Assembly (NCBI RefSeq): GCF_018889995.1
Contig: NZ_CP076547.1
Location: 186,001-250,000 of the forward strand
DNA from: Subtercola sp. PAMC28395
GTDB lineage: Bacteria; Actinomycetota; Actinomycetes; Actinomycetales; Microbacteriaceae
DNA length: 64,000 nucleotides
Direction of reading: 5' to 3'
In this document: piece after piece, positions 1-9,920 of the stretch
Position numbering within the stretch: position 1 is the first letter of the stretch
Layout: each line of letters starts with the position of its first letter
Made by a program: the position numbers and the translations under genes
The notes under the pieces: model-generated
What the model was told of the DNA's origin: nothing
What the model saw: only the letters and a program-made list of their open reading frames with translations
The model's database searches: none

Positions 1-1
1 A

Positions 2-655
2 GACCAGGTACGCGTCGACAAGATCATCACACGCACCGATATCGACCGCAGCGAGATCTCGACTGACTTGGTGATCACGACCGTCCCTGCGCTGGCACTG
101 ACCGAGAACGTCGTGCTCGTTCAACCGTTTCTCACCGACGCCGACGTCGAGAGCATCCGCAAGGCAGCAAACCGCGTGAGGCGTGGCCAGCGACGCAGGC
201 AGCTCAAAGACGAACTGCTCCTGTACTTCAGCGAAGATCAGTTCGTGCGGAATCTGCGGGCAACATCAGAAGCAGACATGATCCGCCAGCTGGGCGAACG
301 GATGCTCGAGGCAGGGATCATCGACAACGACTACATCGAAGCGGCCATCACGCGCGAGCGGATGTCGTCGACGGCGTTCACCGATTCCGTCGCCGTGCCC
401 CATTCGATGCTGATGACCGCAAACAGAACGGCGATCGCGATCGCCCTGAACGACACTCCGATGGCCTGGGGCGAGAACCGGGTCAGCGTGGTGGCGCTGA
501 TCGCGTTCAGCAGCAACGGGCGCAACTCATTCCAGACGGTCTTCGACCAGTTCGTCGAAGTCTTCTCTGACCATGACGACGTGCAACAGCTCGTGCGGGC
601 GTCCCCGGACTTCACGTCGTTCATCGAACAGCTCGTGCACCTGATGGACGCGTAG
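2..655 (+). CDS. PTS-dependent regulator, C-terminal part (BglG-like)
   Basis: The reading frame is open from the left edge, so the gene begins outside the window; the visible part is 217 residues. Residues about 20-60 resemble the IIB-like segment of BglG/MtlR-type regulators. From about residue 85 to the end is a IIA-type (fructose/mannitol) domain with the phospho-accepting histidine in the motif AVPHS. Such proteins sense sugar uptake through phosphorylation by PTS components and act as activators or antiterminators. The DNA-binding and PRD domains would lie upstream. A free-standing IIA protein is possible but the upstream frame argues against it. It converges on map. Confidence 0.72.
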   Translation, partial: DQVRVDKIITRTDIDRSEISTDLVITTVPALALTENVVLVQPFLTDADVESIRKAANRVRRGQRRRQLKDELLLYFSEDQFVRNLRATSEADMIRQLGERMLEAGIIDNDYIEAAITRERMSSTAFTDSVAVPHSMLMTANRTAIAIALNDTPMAWGENRVSVVALIAFSSNGRNSFQTVFDQFVEVFSDHDDVQQLVRASPDFTSFIEQLVHLMDA

Positions 656-693
656 GGCATCCAGCGGGCACTCTGCGCCCACGCGGACTGTGC

Positions 694-1521
694 TCAGGAA
701 ATCGGAACCGGGCGGACGCCAAGGGGCGCCAGCTTCGATGCGCCACCGTCCGCTGCGGTCAGCACCCAGATCCCGCCGGCGTGCACGGCGACGGAATGCT
801 CCCAATGAGCGGACATGCTGCCGTCTGCAGTGGCGACAGTCCAGTCATCGTCGAGGGTCAGCGTGTCGATGCTTCCTGAGGTCACCATGGGCTCGATGGC
901 CACCACGAGCCCGGGCCTCACAGCGGGGCCCTTTGCGCGCACCCGATAGTTGTAGACCGGTGGATCCTCGTGCATGCTCCGCCCGATTCCATGACCGATG
1001 TAGTCGGTCAGAATGCCGAACTCGCCCTGGGAGTCGATGTACTCCTCGATGGCTGCACCGACCTCATTGAGATGCTTCGCCGAGGCGAGCCGGGCGATGC
1101 CGTGCCACAGCGATGCTTCAGTGACGTCGCTGAGGTGATGGCGTGGGCCTGACATGGCCGGGCTTGCACCGGGAACGACTACGGTGATCGCGGAATCCCC
1201 GCTCCAGCCGCCCACATCGGCACCCGAGTCGATCGACACGATGTCTCCGGGCTCGAGGGGCCGGTCATCCGGGATGCCGTGCACGACGTTCTCATTGACC
1301 GACGCACAGATGGTGTGACGGTAACCGGGCACCATCTGGAAATTGGACCGCCCGCCGAGGGCGCGGATGGCGGCGTCGGCGATCGAATCGAGCTCGAGGG
1401 TGGTGACGCCAGGCCTGATGGCCTCGCGCACCGCATCGAGTGAGGCGAGGGTCGCGAGGCCCGGCGCGACCATCAGCCGGAGCTCGTCGGGAGTCTTGTA
1501 GATCGATGTGCGAAAAGCCAT
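694..1521 (-). CDS. map: Methionine aminopeptidase type I
   Basis: Removes the initiator methionine from nascent proteins in the cytoplasm. The 275-residue protein has the five metal ligands of the family in order (D98, D109, H177, E210, E241) plus the substrate-contacting H81. It follows adk by 27 bases, so it is the last visible gene of the spc cluster. The usual next genes (infA, rpmJ, rpsM) are not here; instead a PTS regulator gene faces it from the other strand. No strong ribosome binding site is visible before the ATG. Confidence 0.96.
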   Translation of the reverse strand: MAFRTSIYKTPDELRLMVAPGLATLASLDAVREAIRPGVTTLELDSIADAAIRALGGRSNFQMVPGYRHTICASVNENVVHGIPDDRPLEPGDIVSIDSGADVGGWSGDSAITVVVPGASPAMSGPRHHLSDVTEASLWHGIARLASAKHLNEVGAAIEEYIDSQGEFGILTDYIGHGIGRSMHEDPPVYNYRVRAKGPAVRPGLVVAIEPMVTSGSIDTLTLDDDWTVATADGSMSAHWEHSVAVHAGGIWVLTAADGGASKLAPLGVRPVPIS

Positions 1522-1548
1522 GGGATCAGGTGACTGGGCGGTGTCGCG

Positions 1549-2139
1549 TCAGGCCACTGGCTGGGCGAGGCCCCGCGCAGTGAGGGCCGACACAATGCGT
1601 CCCGTGACATCGTCGACGGCGCCGAGGCCATCGACCTCGACAACCAACCCTCGGGCAGTGTAGATCGAGATCAATGGTGCTGTCTGCTCTTCGTAGACCT
1701 CGAAGCGGTGCCGGATGACGTCGACCGTGTCGTCGCTGCGCCCCTGCTCGATGGCACGTTTCGACAACCGCGTGACGATCTCGTCTTTCTCGGCGACAAT
1801 CAGAACGACCACGTCGAGCGCGTGACCACTCTGGGCCAGGATGTCATCGAGTTCGTCGACCTGCGCGCTCGTGCGGGGGTAACCGTCGAGCAGGAACCCG
1901 TCGGACACGTCTGCATCGTTCAGACGACTTCTCACAAGGTCATTCGTGAGACTGTCGGGTACGTACTTACCTGCGTCCATGAACTGTTTGGCCTGGAGGC
2001 CGAGCTCGGAGCCCTGTTCGACGTTCGCCCGGAAGATATCGCCGGTCGATATCGCCGGGATTCCGTAGGCCGCAGAGAGCCGCACTGCCTGCGTACCCTT
2101 GCCTGCCCCGGGTGGCCCGATCAGGAGCATTCGTGTCAT
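1549..2139 (-). CDS. adk: Adenylate kinase
   Basis: Interconverts ATP + AMP and 2 ADP. The 196-residue protein starts with the P-loop GPPGAGKGTQ (residues 8-17) and has the AMP-site segments ISTGDIFR and LLDGYPRT. The lid is short and has no zinc cysteines, as in other actinobacterial short-form enzymes. Its ATG overlaps the secY stop (ATGA), and GAAGGA lies eight bases upstream, so it is translationally coupled to secY. A second, diverged adenylate kinase lies at 48054-48701. Confidence 0.96.
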   Translation of the reverse strand: MTRMLLIGPPGAGKGTQAVRLSAAYGIPAISTGDIFRANVEQGSELGLQAKQFMDAGKYVPDSLTNDLVRSRLNDADVSDGFLLDGYPRTSAQVDELDDILAQSGHALDVVVLIVAEKDEIVTRLSKRAIEQGRSDDTVDVIRHRFEVYEEQTAPLISIYTARGLVVEVDGLGAVDDVTGRIVSALTARGLAQPVA

Positions 2140-3458
2140 CGCAGGAGTCCTTCATAGTGACGCTGCTGGAGTTGCGAATCGATCTGTTTGACTGTCTCGA
2201 GGCCGACACCGACGATGATCAGGATCGAGGCACCACCGAAGGGGAAGTTCTGGTTGGCTCCGACGAGCGAATACGCAATGAGGGGAACGAGCGCGATGAT
2301 GCCGAGATAGAACGAACCGGGAAGCGTGATTCGCGTCAGCACATAGTCGAGATATTCAGCTGTCGGACGACCCGCACGGATACCCGGAATGAAGCCACCG
2401 TACTTCTTCATGTTGTCGGCCACCTCTTCAGGGTTGAAAGTGATCGCCACATAGAAGTACGTGAACCCGACGATGAGCAGGAAGTACAGGAGCATGTAGA
2501 GCGGGTGATCGCCCTTGGTGAGGTAGTTCGTGACCCACGTCACCCAGGCTGCTGGTTCCTGGCCGGCCGCGGGCTGGTTGAACTGCGCAATCAGTGCCGG
2601 CAGGTACAGCAGCGACGACGCGAAGATGACGGGCACAACTCCGGCCATGTTCACCTTGATGGGAATGTAGGTGTTGTTGCCACCGTAGGTTCGTCTGCCG
2701 ACCATGCGCTTGGCATACTGCACGGGTATTCGTCTCTGCGACTGTTCGACGAAGACGACAGCGGCCATGATTATCAGGCCGATGGCGATCACGAAGACCA
2801 GGATCTCGATGCCCTGCTGCTGCGCGATGGCGCCGAGCGAGTTCGGGAATCGTGCCGCGATCGACGTGAAGATCAGCAGCGACATTCCATTGCCGATGCC
2901 GCGCTCTGTGACAAGCTCACCCATCCACATGATGAGGCCGGTTCCAGCGGTCATGGTGATGACCATCAGCAGAATCGCGTACCAGGCGTCGTTGGTGATC
3001 AGCTGCGTGCACTGGGTCGTCGTGCTTGTGCCGAACAGTGCGCCACTTCGCGCAACCGTGATCAGCGTTGTCGACTGCAGGACACCGAGCGCGATGGTGA
3101 GGTAGCGCGTGTACTGGGTCAGCTTGCTCTGGCCGGCCTGGCCCTCTTTGTAGAGGGTCTCGAAGTGGGGAATAACCACTCGGAGGAGCTGGACGATGAT
3201 CGACGCGGTGATGTACGGCATGATGCCGAGCGCGAAGATCGAGAGCTGGAGCAGGGCCCCACCACTGAAGAGGTTCACCAGCTCGTACAGGCCCGAGGTG
3301 TTCTGGTTGGCTGACAGGCAGGCCTGTACGTTGCCGAAGTCGACGAAGGGGGCGGGGATGAAGGATCCCAGCCTGAACAGCGCGACGATGCCGAGCGTGA
3401 ACAGAATTTTCCGGCGGAGATCCGGAGTACGGAAGATCCTGCCGACGGCTCTAAACAA
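2136..3458 (-). CDS. secY: Preprotein translocase subunit SecY
   Basis: Forms the protein-conducting channel of the Sec translocon with SecE and SecG in the cytoplasmic membrane. The 440-residue product has the usual ten hydrophobic segments and the conserved stretch GIGNGMSLLIF. The start is TTG: AGGAGG lies eight bases upstream and the next residues (FRAVGRIFRTPDLRRKI) match the family N-terminus. A 200-base gap separates it from rplO, more than elsewhere in the cluster, so secY-adk-map may have its own promoter. Confidence 0.97.
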   Translation of the reverse strand: MFRAVGRIFRTPDLRRKILFTLGIVALFRLGSFIPAPFVDFGNVQACLSANQNTSGLYELVNLFSGGALLQLSIFALGIMPYITASIIVQLLRVVIPHFETLYKEGQAGQSKLTQYTRYLTIALGVLQSTTLITVARSGALFGTSTTTQCTQLITNDAWYAILLMVITMTAGTGLIMWMGELVTERGIGNGMSLLIFTSIAARFPNSLGAIAQQQGIEILVFVIAIGLIIMAAVVFVEQSQRRIPVQYAKRMVGRRTYGGNNTYIPIKVNMAGVVPVIFASSLLYLPALIAQFNQPAAGQEPAAWVTWVTNYLTKGDHPLYMLLYFLLIVGFTYFYVAITFNPEEVADNMKKYGGFIPGIRAGRPTAEYLDYVLTRITLPGSFYLGIIALVPLIAYSLVGANQNFPFGGASILIIVGVGLETVKQIDSQLQQRHYEGLLR

Positions 3459-3659
3459 AAAAAGGCCTCCTGCTATATGAATACGAGACGTGCCACAGCA
3501 CAGCCATCACAGGAAAGAATTCCCACGAAGACTCTACTCGAACTGAGCGCTAGTTGATTCCGATCCAGGTTGCAGGGAGTTGCAATCCCGACAACCGGAG
3601 AAGAACGCGAAAGGGCGACTGCCTCAAAAGACAGCCGCCCCCACGACAAACGTGATGCG
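3459..3659 (-). other. rplO-secY intergenic region with hairpin
   Basis: This 200-base gap is the largest within the S10-spc array. Positions 3613-3640 form a hairpin (arms of nine or ten bases around GGGCGnCTG with one mismatch) about 20 bases after the rplO stop, which could reduce read-through. No T-run follows, so termination is not certain. A TAGAGT box further on, without a clear -35, is a weak secY promoter candidate. Confidence 0.4.
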
Positions 3660-4331
3660 TTACTTGACCGAACCGCCGGCCGCAACAATCTTCTGCTCAG
3701 CTGAGCCGGAGACCTTGTCGACAGTGACGTTCAGTTTGACGGCGATGTCGCCGTCGCCGAGAACCTTGACCTTCTCGTTGCCCCGCACAGCACCCTTGAG
3801 GACGAGGTCGGCGATCGTGACGTCTCCCCCAGTCGGGTACAGCTCGGCAAGACGGTCGAGGTTGACGACCTGGTAGTACACCTTGAACGGGTTCTTGAAC
3901 CCACGCAGCTTCGGCGTACGCATGTGCTGCGGCATCTGGCCACCCTCGAAGCCGAGACGCACGTTGTAGCGCGCCTTCGTACCCTTGGTACCACGGCCCG
4001 CGGTCTTACCCTTGGAACCTTCACCACGACCGACACGCGTGCGCGCCTTCTTCGAACCAGCGGCCGGGCGAAGGTGGTGCACCTTCAGAACCTGGTCACG
4101 GGCTTCAGCAGGCTCCGCCTTCGCCTTCGCGGGCTTGGCCTCGACGACAGCCGACTTCTCGGCCTTCGCCGCAGCGGTCTTGCTCGAAGCGGCCTTCGGC
4201 GCAGCGTCAGTCGTGCCGGTCTTGGCTGCCGAAGCGGCCTTCGCGGGTGCCTTTGCTGCAGCAGCCTTTGCTGGTGCCTTCTTTACCGGCGTTGCAGTTG
4301 CTTCTGCAGCGTCATTCTTCTCTTCAGCCAT
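3660..4331 (-). CDS. rplO: 50S ribosomal protein L15 with long N-terminal tail
   Basis: Late-assembly protein of the large subunit. The conserved L15 body begins near residue 81 ([34 protein letters not shown], in several conserved blocks) and has normal length. It is preceded by about 80 residues made almost only of Ala, Lys, Glu, Thr and Pro. The start ATG overlaps the rpmD stop (TAATG) and no ATG is available nearer the body, so the tail is probably translated. The total of 223 residues compares with about 147 in most bacteria. The last third has the conserved [21 protein letters not shown] region. Confidence 0.95.
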   Translation of the reverse strand: MAEEKNDAAEATATPVKKAPAKAAAAKAPAKAASAAKTGTTDAAPKAASSKTAAAKAEKSAVVEAKPAKAKAEPAEARDQVLKVHHLRPAAGSKKARTRVGRGEGSKGKTAGRGTKGTKARYNVRLGFEGGQMPQHMRTPKLRGFKNPFKVYYQVVNLDRLAELYPTGGDVTIADLVLKGAVRGNEKVKVLGDGDIAVKLNVTVDKVSGSAEQKIVAAGGSVK

Positions 4332-4516
4332 TAGTCAATCTCCTCGACTTTCACCAGGTGAGCGACGTGGCGAACGTAGCCGCGGTTCTGCGAGTTGTCT
4401 TCACGCACAACGAACTGGCCGATGCGGTGGAGGCCAAGGCTACGTAGAGTGTCGCGCTGGTCTTGCTTTTCGCTGATCTTGGATTTGATCTGCGTGATCT
4501 TGAGGCTCGTAGCCAT
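4331..4516 (-). CDS. rpmD: 50S ribosomal protein L30
   Basis: A 61-residue protein of normal length with the family pattern ITQIKSKI and [11 protein letters not shown]. The ATG overlaps the rpsE stop (TGATG) and the stop overlaps rplO, so it sits inside a chain of coupled genes. Confidence 0.96.
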   Translation of the reverse strand: MATSLKITQIKSKISEKQDQRDTLRSLGLHRIGQFVVREDNSQNRGYVRHVAHLVKVEEID

Positions 4517-5232
4517 CAGGCACCTGCCTTTGCGAGAGCTGCAGCCGAATCGGCCTCAGCCTGGGCGCGGAGCAGACGTGCGGGCACGACCTGCTCGAGC
4601 GTCAGGCCACGGCGAGCGGCAACAGCGCGCGGCTCCTCGAGCTGCTTGAGAGCCTCGACGGTCGCGTGAACGATATTGATGGTGTTCGACGACCCGAGCG
4701 ACTTGCTCAGAACGTCGTGGATGCCCGCACACTCGAGTACGGCGCGCACGGGGCCACCGGCGATAACACCGGTACCTGCAGCGGCCGGACGGAGCAGGAC
4801 GACACCAGCAGCCGCTTCACCCTGGACGGGGTGCGGGATGGTGTTGCCCACGCGGGGAACGCGGAAGAAGTTCTTCTTGGCTTCTTCGACGCCCTTCGAG
4901 ATCGCGGTCGGCACCTCGCGTGCCTTGCCGTAGCCGACGCCCACAAGACCGTTGCCGTCACCGACGACGACGAGAGCGGTGAAGCTGAAGCGACGACCAC
5001 CCTTCACCACCTTGGAGACGCGGTTGATCGTGACGACGCGCTCGAGGAACTGGCTCTTCTCAGAGTCGCGTGCTCCGCGGTCTTTGTTCGGGTTGCGTTC
5101 GCGACCGCCGCGACGAGCCTCACGAGGCTCGTTCTGCGCCGCTGGCGCTTCGGTTGTCGTTGCCGCAGCCGTGGTCGGCTCAGCGGTCGTAGCTTCTGCC
5201 ACGTCAGCTTCCTTTGCGTTTTCGGTACTCAC
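4516..5232 (-). CDS. rpsE: 30S ribosomal protein S5 with N-terminal extension
   Basis: Small-subunit protein involved in decoding accuracy and mRNA unwinding at the entry tunnel. The conserved part starts near residue 60 ([21 protein letters not shown]). It is preceded by an Ala/Thr/Glu-rich stretch followed by an Arg-rich stretch. At 238 residues it is longer than the usual 165-200. The start is GTG within GTGA, overlapping the rplR stop. Confidence 0.96.
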   Translation of the reverse strand: MSTENAKEADVAEATTAEPTTAAATTTEAPAAQNEPREARRGGRERNPNKDRGARDSEKSQFLERVVTINRVSKVVKGGRRFSFTALVVVGDGNGLVGVGYGKAREVPTAISKGVEEAKKNFFRVPRVGNTIPHPVQGEAAAGVVLLRPAAAGTGVIAGGPVRAVLECAGIHDVLSKSLGSSNTINIVHATVEALKQLEEPRAVAARRGLTLEQVVPARLLRAQAEADSAAALAKAGA

Positions 5233-5600
5233 AGGTCCAATCCACCCTCTCGAGCGCCGTCGGCGACTGCTGCTACGCGCCCGGCGTAACGGTTGCCACC
5301 GCGGTCAAATACAACTGCTTCGATGCCGGCAGCCTTGGCCCGCTCTGCGACGAGCTCGCCGACTTTGTGGGCCTTTGCAGACTTGTCACCGTCGAACGTG
5401 CGCATGTCCGCTTCGAGCGTCGATGCCGACGCGAGGGTGAATCCCTTGCTGTCGTCGACGACCTGAACGAACACGTGACGGGCGGAGCGGGTGACAACGA
5501 GGCGCGGACGCGCTTCGGTGCCCTCGATCTTCTTGCGAAGACGGTCGTGGCGGCGGCCGCGTGCTGCAGCCTTGCTCTTGCCTCTGGTTCCAGTAGCCAT
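5229..5600 (-). CDS. rplR: 50S ribosomal protein L18
   Basis: Binds 5S rRNA with L5 and L25. The 123-residue product has the family pattern [12 protein letters not shown] ... [20 protein letters not shown] and the C-terminal [21 protein letters not shown]. It starts two bases after the rplF stop and overlaps rpsE by four bases. Confidence 0.97.
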   Translation of the reverse strand: MATGTRGKSKAAARGRRHDRLRKKIEGTEARPRLVVTRSARHVFVQVVDDSKGFTLASASTLEADMRTFDGDKSAKAHKVGELVAERAKAAGIEAVVFDRGGNRYAGRVAAVADGAREGGLDL

Positions 5601-5602
5601 GA

Positions 5603-6139
5603 TTACTTACCGCTCTTTCCGGCCTTGCGACGAACAACTTCGCCGGCGTAGCGCACACCCTTGCCCTTGTAGGGCTCTGGCTTGCGCAACTTACGAATGT
5701 TTGCGGCTACTTCGCCAACGGCCTGCTTGTCGATACCACTGACAGTGAGCTTGTTGACACCCTCGACCGTGAAGCTGATGCCCGCAGGCGGCTCGACGGT
5801 GATGGAGTGGGAGTAACCGAGAGCGAACTCGACGTTCGCGCCCTTGGCAGCAACGCGGTAACCGGTTCCAACGACCTCGAGACCCTTGGTGTAACCCTGG
5901 GTGACGCCGATGATCTGGTTCGCGATGAGTGTGCGGGTGAGCCCGTGGAGCGAGCGTGATTCACGCTCGTCATCCGGACGGGTCACGAGGACCTGGCCGT
6001 CTTCGACCTTCGCCTCGATCGGAGCCTTGACGGTGAGCGCGAGCTCGCCCTTCGGGCCCTTCACTGTGACGGCCTGGCCGTCAACGGTGACCTCGACCCC
6101 AGCGGGGATCTCGATCGGCAGTCTTCCAATTCGTGACAT
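5603..6139 (-). CDS. rplF: 50S ribosomal protein L6
   Basis: A 178-residue large-subunit protein near the factor-binding site. It begins [15 protein letters not shown] and ends with the conserved [16 protein letters not shown] segment. Length and order (rpsH-rplF-rplR) are standard. Confidence 0.97.
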   Translation of the reverse strand: MSRIGRLPIEIPAGVEVTVDGQAVTVKGPKGELALTVKAPIEAKVEDGQVLVTRPDDERESRSLHGLTRTLIANQIIGVTQGYTKGLEVVGTGYRVAAKGANVEFALGYSHSITVEPPAGISFTVEGVNKLTVSGIDKQAVGEVAANIRKLRKPEPYKGKGVRYAGEVVRRKAGKSGK

Positions 6140-6145
6140 GAGAGA

Positions 6146-6544
6146 TCACCAAACGTAAGCGAGGACTTCCCCACCTACGCCCTTCTTTGAGGCCTGACGG
6201 TCGGTCAGGAGACCAGACGACGTCGAGAGGATTGCGACTCCGAGGCCGCCGAGAACGGTGGGAATCTCGGTCGACTTTGCGTAGACACGCAGACCCGGCT
6301 TCGAGACACGCTTGATTCCAGCGATGGAGCGCTCACGGTTGGGGCCAAATTTGAGGGAGAGCGTCAGGGTCTTGCCGACCTCTGCGTCTTTGACGTCCCA
6401 CGCTGAGATGTAACCCTCAGCCTTCAGGATGTCGGCGATGTGCGACTTGAGCTTGCTGTGCGGCATTGACACGGTGTCGTGGAATGCCGAGTTCGCATTG
6501 CGCAGTCTGGTCAGCATGTCTGCGACCGGATCTGTCATTGTCAT
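6146..6544 (-). CDS. rpsH: 30S ribosomal protein S8
   Basis: Primary 16S rRNA-binding protein. The open frame extends upstream to 6613, but S8 proteins begin at [16 protein letters not shown], so the ATG at 6544 is chosen. GAAAGG lies about 11 bases before it. This gives 132 residues, the usual length. The C-terminus has the conserved [21 protein letters not shown]. rpsN, which normally precedes it in the spc operon, is missing. Confidence 0.95.
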   Translation of the reverse strand: MTMTDPVADMLTRLRNANSAFHDTVSMPHSKLKSHIADILKAEGYISAWDVKDAEVGKTLTLSLKFGPNRERSIAGIKRVSKPGLRVYAKSTEIPTVLGGLGVAILSTSSGLLTDRQASKKGVGGEVLAYVW

Positions 6545-6657
6545 AACGGATAGTGCCTTTCTGACCTGGTTTCGACACCCTGTGCAAGGATGCCGACCTG
6601 TGGTCTCTGCCAAGGCCGGCCGAATTGCCGACCTTGGTTCACTGCGATGGAGCGGTC

Positions 6658-7251
6658 TTAGGAAGCGTTCTCGGCTGACTTGAACGGGAAGCCGAGCGCC
6701 TTGAGCAGCGCGCGACCCTCGTCGTCGGTCTTCGCCGTGGTCACGACGGTGATGTCGAAACCGCGAACGCGGTCGATCTTGTCTTGGTCGATCTCGTGGA
6801 ACATGGACTGCTCCGTGAGGCCGAACGTGTAGTTGCCCTGGCCGTCGAACTGGCGGTCTGAGAGCCCGCGGAAGTCGCGGATTCGGGGAAGCGCGAGCGA
6901 GAGCAGGCGGTCGAGGAACTCCCAGGCACGGTCGCCACGAAGCGTGACGTGGGCGCCGATGGGCTGGCCCTCACGAAGCTTGAACTGGGCGATCGACTTG
7001 CGGGCCTTGGTGACCTGCGGCTTCTGACCGGTGATGGCGGTCAAGTCCTTGACGGCACCATCGATGATCTTGCCGTCACGGGCTGCCTCACCGACACCGG
7101 TGTTCACGACGACCTTGATGAGGCCAGGAACCTGGTGGATGTTCGTGAAGCTGAAGTCCTTTGTGAGCTGGGGAATGATCTCGTTCTTGTACTTCTGCTT
7201 CAGGCGGGGCTGGATTTTGCCAGCGACCGCTGCAGTTGTGGTGTCAGTCAT
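6658..7251 (-). CDS. rplE: 50S ribosomal protein L5
   Basis: Contacts 5S rRNA and the P-site tRNA. The 197-residue product contains INTGVGEA-like ([14 protein letters not shown]) and [19 protein letters not shown] family blocks. Its ATG overlaps the rplX stop (TAATG). After its stop there is a 113-base gap before rpsH where rpsN would be expected. Confidence 0.97.
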   Translation of the reverse strand: MTDTTTAAVAGKIQPRLKQKYKNEIIPQLTKDFSFTNIHQVPGLIKVVVNTGVGEAARDGKIIDGAVKDLTAITGQKPQVTKARKSIAQFKLREGQPIGAHVTLRGDRAWEFLDRLLSLALPRIRDFRGLSDRQFDGQGNYTFGLTEQSMFHEIDQDKIDRVRGFDITVVTTAKTDDEGRALLKALGFPFKSAENAS

Positions 7252-7610
7252 TACAGGTCCTTACCTGACTTCTTGGCGTAGCGAACGCGAACGTTCTTGG
7301 TGACGCCGTCTTTGGTGACCTGCTCGACGCGGAAGCCGACGCGAGTGGGCTTCTTGGTCTCGGGGTCGATGAGTGCGACGTTCGACACGTGGATCGGGGC
7401 CTCGACGGTCTCGATGCCACCGGTCTTGGTGCCGCGCTGGGTCTGGCCGACACGAACGTGTTTCTTGACGAAGTTGATTCCTTCGACGATGACACGGTTC
7501 TTCTCGACCTGGACCTCGATGACGCGACCCTGCTTGCCGCGGTCTCCGCCGCGGGCCTGGGTTGCGCCGGTGATGACCTGGACGAGGTCACCCTTCTTGA
7601 TGTTCGCCAT
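7251..7610 (-). CDS. rplX: 50S ribosomal protein L24
   Basis: Assembly-initiator protein of the large subunit. The 119-residue sequence has an N-terminal KOW-type segment ([12 protein letters not shown] ... [23 protein letters not shown]) and the usual [18 protein letters not shown] block. It follows rplN by two bases. Confidence 0.97.
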   Translation of the reverse strand: MANIKKGDLVQVITGATQARGGDRGKQGRVIEVQVEKNRVIVEGINFVKKHVRVGQTQRGTKTGGIETVEAPIHVSNVALIDPETKKPTRVGFRVEQVTKDGVTKNVRVRYAKKSGKDL

Positions 7611-7612
7611 GA

Positions 7613-7981
7613 TTAAATAACCTCCGGTGCCAGCGAGATGATCTTCATGAACTTCTTGTCGCGAAGCTCGCGGCCGACGGGGCCGAAGATGCGGGTACCA
7701 CGGGGGTCACCGTCAGCCTTCAGGATCACTGCGGCGTTCTCATCGAACTTGATGTACGAACCGTCTACGCGACGGGTCTCCTTCTTGGTGCGAACGATGA
7801 CCGCCTTGACGACGTCACCCTTCTTGACGTTGCCGCCGGGGATGGCATCTTTGACGGTCGCCACGATGATGTCACCGAGGCCGGCGTAACGACGGCCTGA
7901 GCCACCGAGGACGCGAATCGTCAAGAGCTCCTTGGCACCGGTGTTGTCGGCAACCTTGACTCGTGATTCCTGCTGAAGCAT
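7613..7981 (-). CDS. rplN: 50S ribosomal protein L14
   Basis: A 122-residue protein beginning [20 protein letters not shown], a standard L14 start, and ending at normal length. It lies at the 30S interface and is the target of the silencing factor RsfS in other bacteria. The 43-base gap to rpsQ is short and shows no terminator. Confidence 0.97.
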   Translation of the reverse strand: MLQQESRVKVADNTGAKELLTIRVLGGSGRRYAGLGDIIVATVKDAIPGGNVKKGDVVKAVIVRTKKETRRVDGSYIKFDENAAVILKADGDPRGTRIFGPVGRELRDKKFMKIISLAPEVI

Positions 7982-8024
7982 TTTCTACTCTTCCTAATCG
8001 AGAGGTCTGGTAAGCGCGCGGCGC

Positions 8025-8336
8025 TTACTTGGCCTTTTCGAGAATCTCGACCAGGCGCCAGCGCTTGGTGGCGCTCAGCGGACGGGTCTCGGAGATGAGC
8101 ACCAGGTCGCCGATGCCGGCGGAGTTGGCCTCGTCGTGGACCTTCACCTTGGAGGTGCGGCGGATGACCTTGCCATACAGCGGGTGCTTCACGCGGTCTT
8201 CGACCTCAACGACGATGGTCTTCTCCATCTTGTCGCTGGTGACGTAGCCACGACGGGTCTTGCGGTAGCCACGCTCGTGATCGGGCGCGGCAACAGTCTC
8301 GACGGTTGCAGCTGACGCTGCCTCAGTCTTAGCCAT
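8025..8336 (-). CDS. rpsQ: 30S ribosomal protein S17
   Basis: The S17 body ([19 protein letters not shown] onward) is preceded by about 20 extra residues, giving 103 in total. Its ATG overlaps the rpmC stop (TAATG). Confidence 0.96.
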   Translation of the reverse strand: MAKTEAASAATVETVAAPDHERGYRKTRRGYVTSDKMEKTIVVEVEDRVKHPLYGKVIRRTSKVKVHDEANSAGIGDLVLISETRPLSATKRWRLVEILEKAK

Positions 8337-8692
8337 TATTTGGCCTCCTCAGTTGTCTCTTCGGTGACGACCTCGGCCTCAGCTTCGGGCGCCTCTTCGA
8401 CAGGAGCGGCCTTCGCCTTGCGGGTCTTCTTGGGTGCTGCCTCTACAGGAGCGACCTCCACGGCGACGGGCGTGGCACGGATGCCCAGCTCGCGTTCGCG
8501 AACGATCGTGTAGATGCGAGCGATGTCACGCTTGACGGCGCGCAGGCGGCCGTGGCTCTCGAGCTGGCCGGTGGCCGACTGGAAGCGCAGGTTGAACAGC
8601 TCTTCCTTGGCCTTGCGCAGCTCTTCTGCAAGACGTGAATCTTCGAATGTGTCGAGCTCGACGGGGGTGAGCTCCTTAGAACCGATCGCCAT
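8336..8692 (-). CDS. rpmC: 50S ribosomal protein L29 with acidic C-terminal tail
   Basis: The first 75 residues are a normal L29 ([40 protein letters not shown], read as consecutive conserved blocks). L29 lines the nascent-chain exit tunnel. The last 40 residues are a low-complexity Ala/Glu/Lys/Thr tail ending EETTEEAK, bringing the length to 118 against the usual 65-80. The gene is coupled to rplP and rpsQ by overlapping stop and start codons. Confidence 0.94.
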   Translation of the reverse strand: MAIGSKELTPVELDTFEDSRLAEELRKAKEELFNLRFQSATGQLESHGRLRAVKRDIARIYTIVRERELGIRATPVAVEVAPVEAAPKKTRKAKAAPVEEAPEAEAEVVTEETTEEAK

Positions 8693-9111
8693 TATGCGTC
8701 GCCCTCCTCGCGCTTGATGATGCGTGCCTTCAAAGGCAGTTTGTGAATTGCACGGGTGAGTGCCTCACGAGCGACGACGTCAGAGACACCGGAGAGCTCG
8801 AAGAGTACACGACCTGGCTTGACGTTCGCGATCCACCACTCGGGGCTACCCTTACCGGAACCCATGCGGGTTTCGGCCGGCTTCTTGGTCAGCGGGCGGT
8901 CGGGGTAGATGTTGATCCACACCTTCCCGCCACGCTTGATGTGACGCGTCATCGCGATACGAGCGGACTCGATCTGGCGGTTGGTCACGTAAGCCGGGGT
9001 CAGGGCCTGGATGCCCCATTCACCGAATGACACTGTCGTGCCACCGGTCGCCTGGCCACTGCGGCCGGGGTGGTGCTGCTTGCGGTGCTTGACTCTGCGG
9101 GGAATCAACAT
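8692..9111 (-). CDS. rplP: 50S ribosomal protein L16
   Basis: Organises the A-site region of 23S rRNA. The 139-residue protein starts [15 protein letters not shown] and contains the conserved [21 protein letters not shown] region. Two bases separate it from rpsC. Confidence 0.97.
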   Translation of the reverse strand: MLIPRRVKHRKQHHPGRSGQATGGTTVSFGEWGIQALTPAYVTNRQIESARIAMTRHIKRGGKVWINIYPDRPLTKKPAETRMGSGKGSPEWWIANVKPGRVLFELSGVSDVVAREALTRAIHKLPLKARIIKREEGDA

Positions 9112-9113
9112 AG

Positions 9114-9920
9114 TTAGGCCTCAACTCCTGCTGCTGCCACGGGGGCTGCGTCTGCCTTCGGCGCGTCGGAACGCGGAGCCGAAGAACGCGGCGGGCGACG
9201 GTCGTCGCCACCACGGCGGTCGTCACGACGCTCGGGGCGCGATGACTTCTGGTTGGCCTGCTCGCGGGCAAGCTCCTTGTTGGTGATGTCACCCTTGTAG
9301 ATCCAGACCTTCACACCGATACGGCCGAACGTCGTCTTGGCTTCGTAGAAGCCGTAGTCGATGTTGGCGCGCAGCGTGTGCAGAGGTACACGACCTTCGC
9401 GGTAGAACTCAGAGCGGCTCATCTCTGCACCGCCGAGGCGGCCGGAGACCTGGATACGCACACCCTTGACCGTCGGGGTGCGCTGGGCGCCCTGGAGACC
9501 CTTGCGCATCGCACGGCGGAACGCCACACGAGCAGACAGCTGCTCAGCGATGCCCTGGGCGACGAGCTGAGCCTCAGCCTCGGGGTTCTTGACCTCGAGG
9601 ATGTTCAGCTGGATCTGCTTCTTGGTGAGCTTCTCGAGGTCGGAGCGGATGCGCTCTGCCTCGGCGCCGCGGCGACCGATCACAATGCCGGGACGGGCAG
9701 TGTGGATGTCGACACGAACGCGGTCACGGGTGCGCTCGATCTCGATGCGGGCAACGCCTGCACGGTCGAGTGACTTGGTGAGCAGGTTACGGATCTTGAC
9801 GTCTTCTGCAACGAAGTCGGCGTAACGCTGGCCGGGCTTGGTGCTGTCGGAGAACCACCGCGACACGTGGTCGGTCGTGATACCCAGACGGAAGCCGTAG
9901 GGGTTTACTTTCTGGCCCAT
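9114..9920 (-). CDS. rpsC: 30S ribosomal protein S3 with extended C-terminus
   Basis: mRNA entry-channel protein with a KH domain (residues about 40-110, including the GxxG-type [14 protein letters not shown]) and the C-terminal S3 domain up to about residue 215 ([15 protein letters not shown]). The last 50 residues are Arg/Asp/Pro/Ala-rich and low complexity. Length is 268 residues. Start and order are standard. Confidence 0.96.
   Translation of the reverse strand: MGQKVNPYGFRLGITTDHVSRWFSDSTKPGQRYADFVAEDVKIRNLLTKSLDRAGVARIEIERTRDRVRVDIHTARPGIVIGRRGAEAERIRSDLEKLTKKQIQLNILEVKNPEAEAQLVAQGIAEQLSARVAFRRAMRKGLQGAQRTPTVKGVRIQVSGRLGGAEMSRSEFYREGRVPLHTLRANIDYGFYEAKTTFGRIGVKVWIYKGDITNKELAREQANQKSSRPERRDDRRGGDDRRPPRSSAPRSDAPKADAAPVAAAGVEA

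Noticed and set aside
6545..6613. Cys-containing extension before S8 as an S14 remnant
   Set aside because: CTGCRNQ lacks the second zinc pair and the rest of S14; most likely chance.
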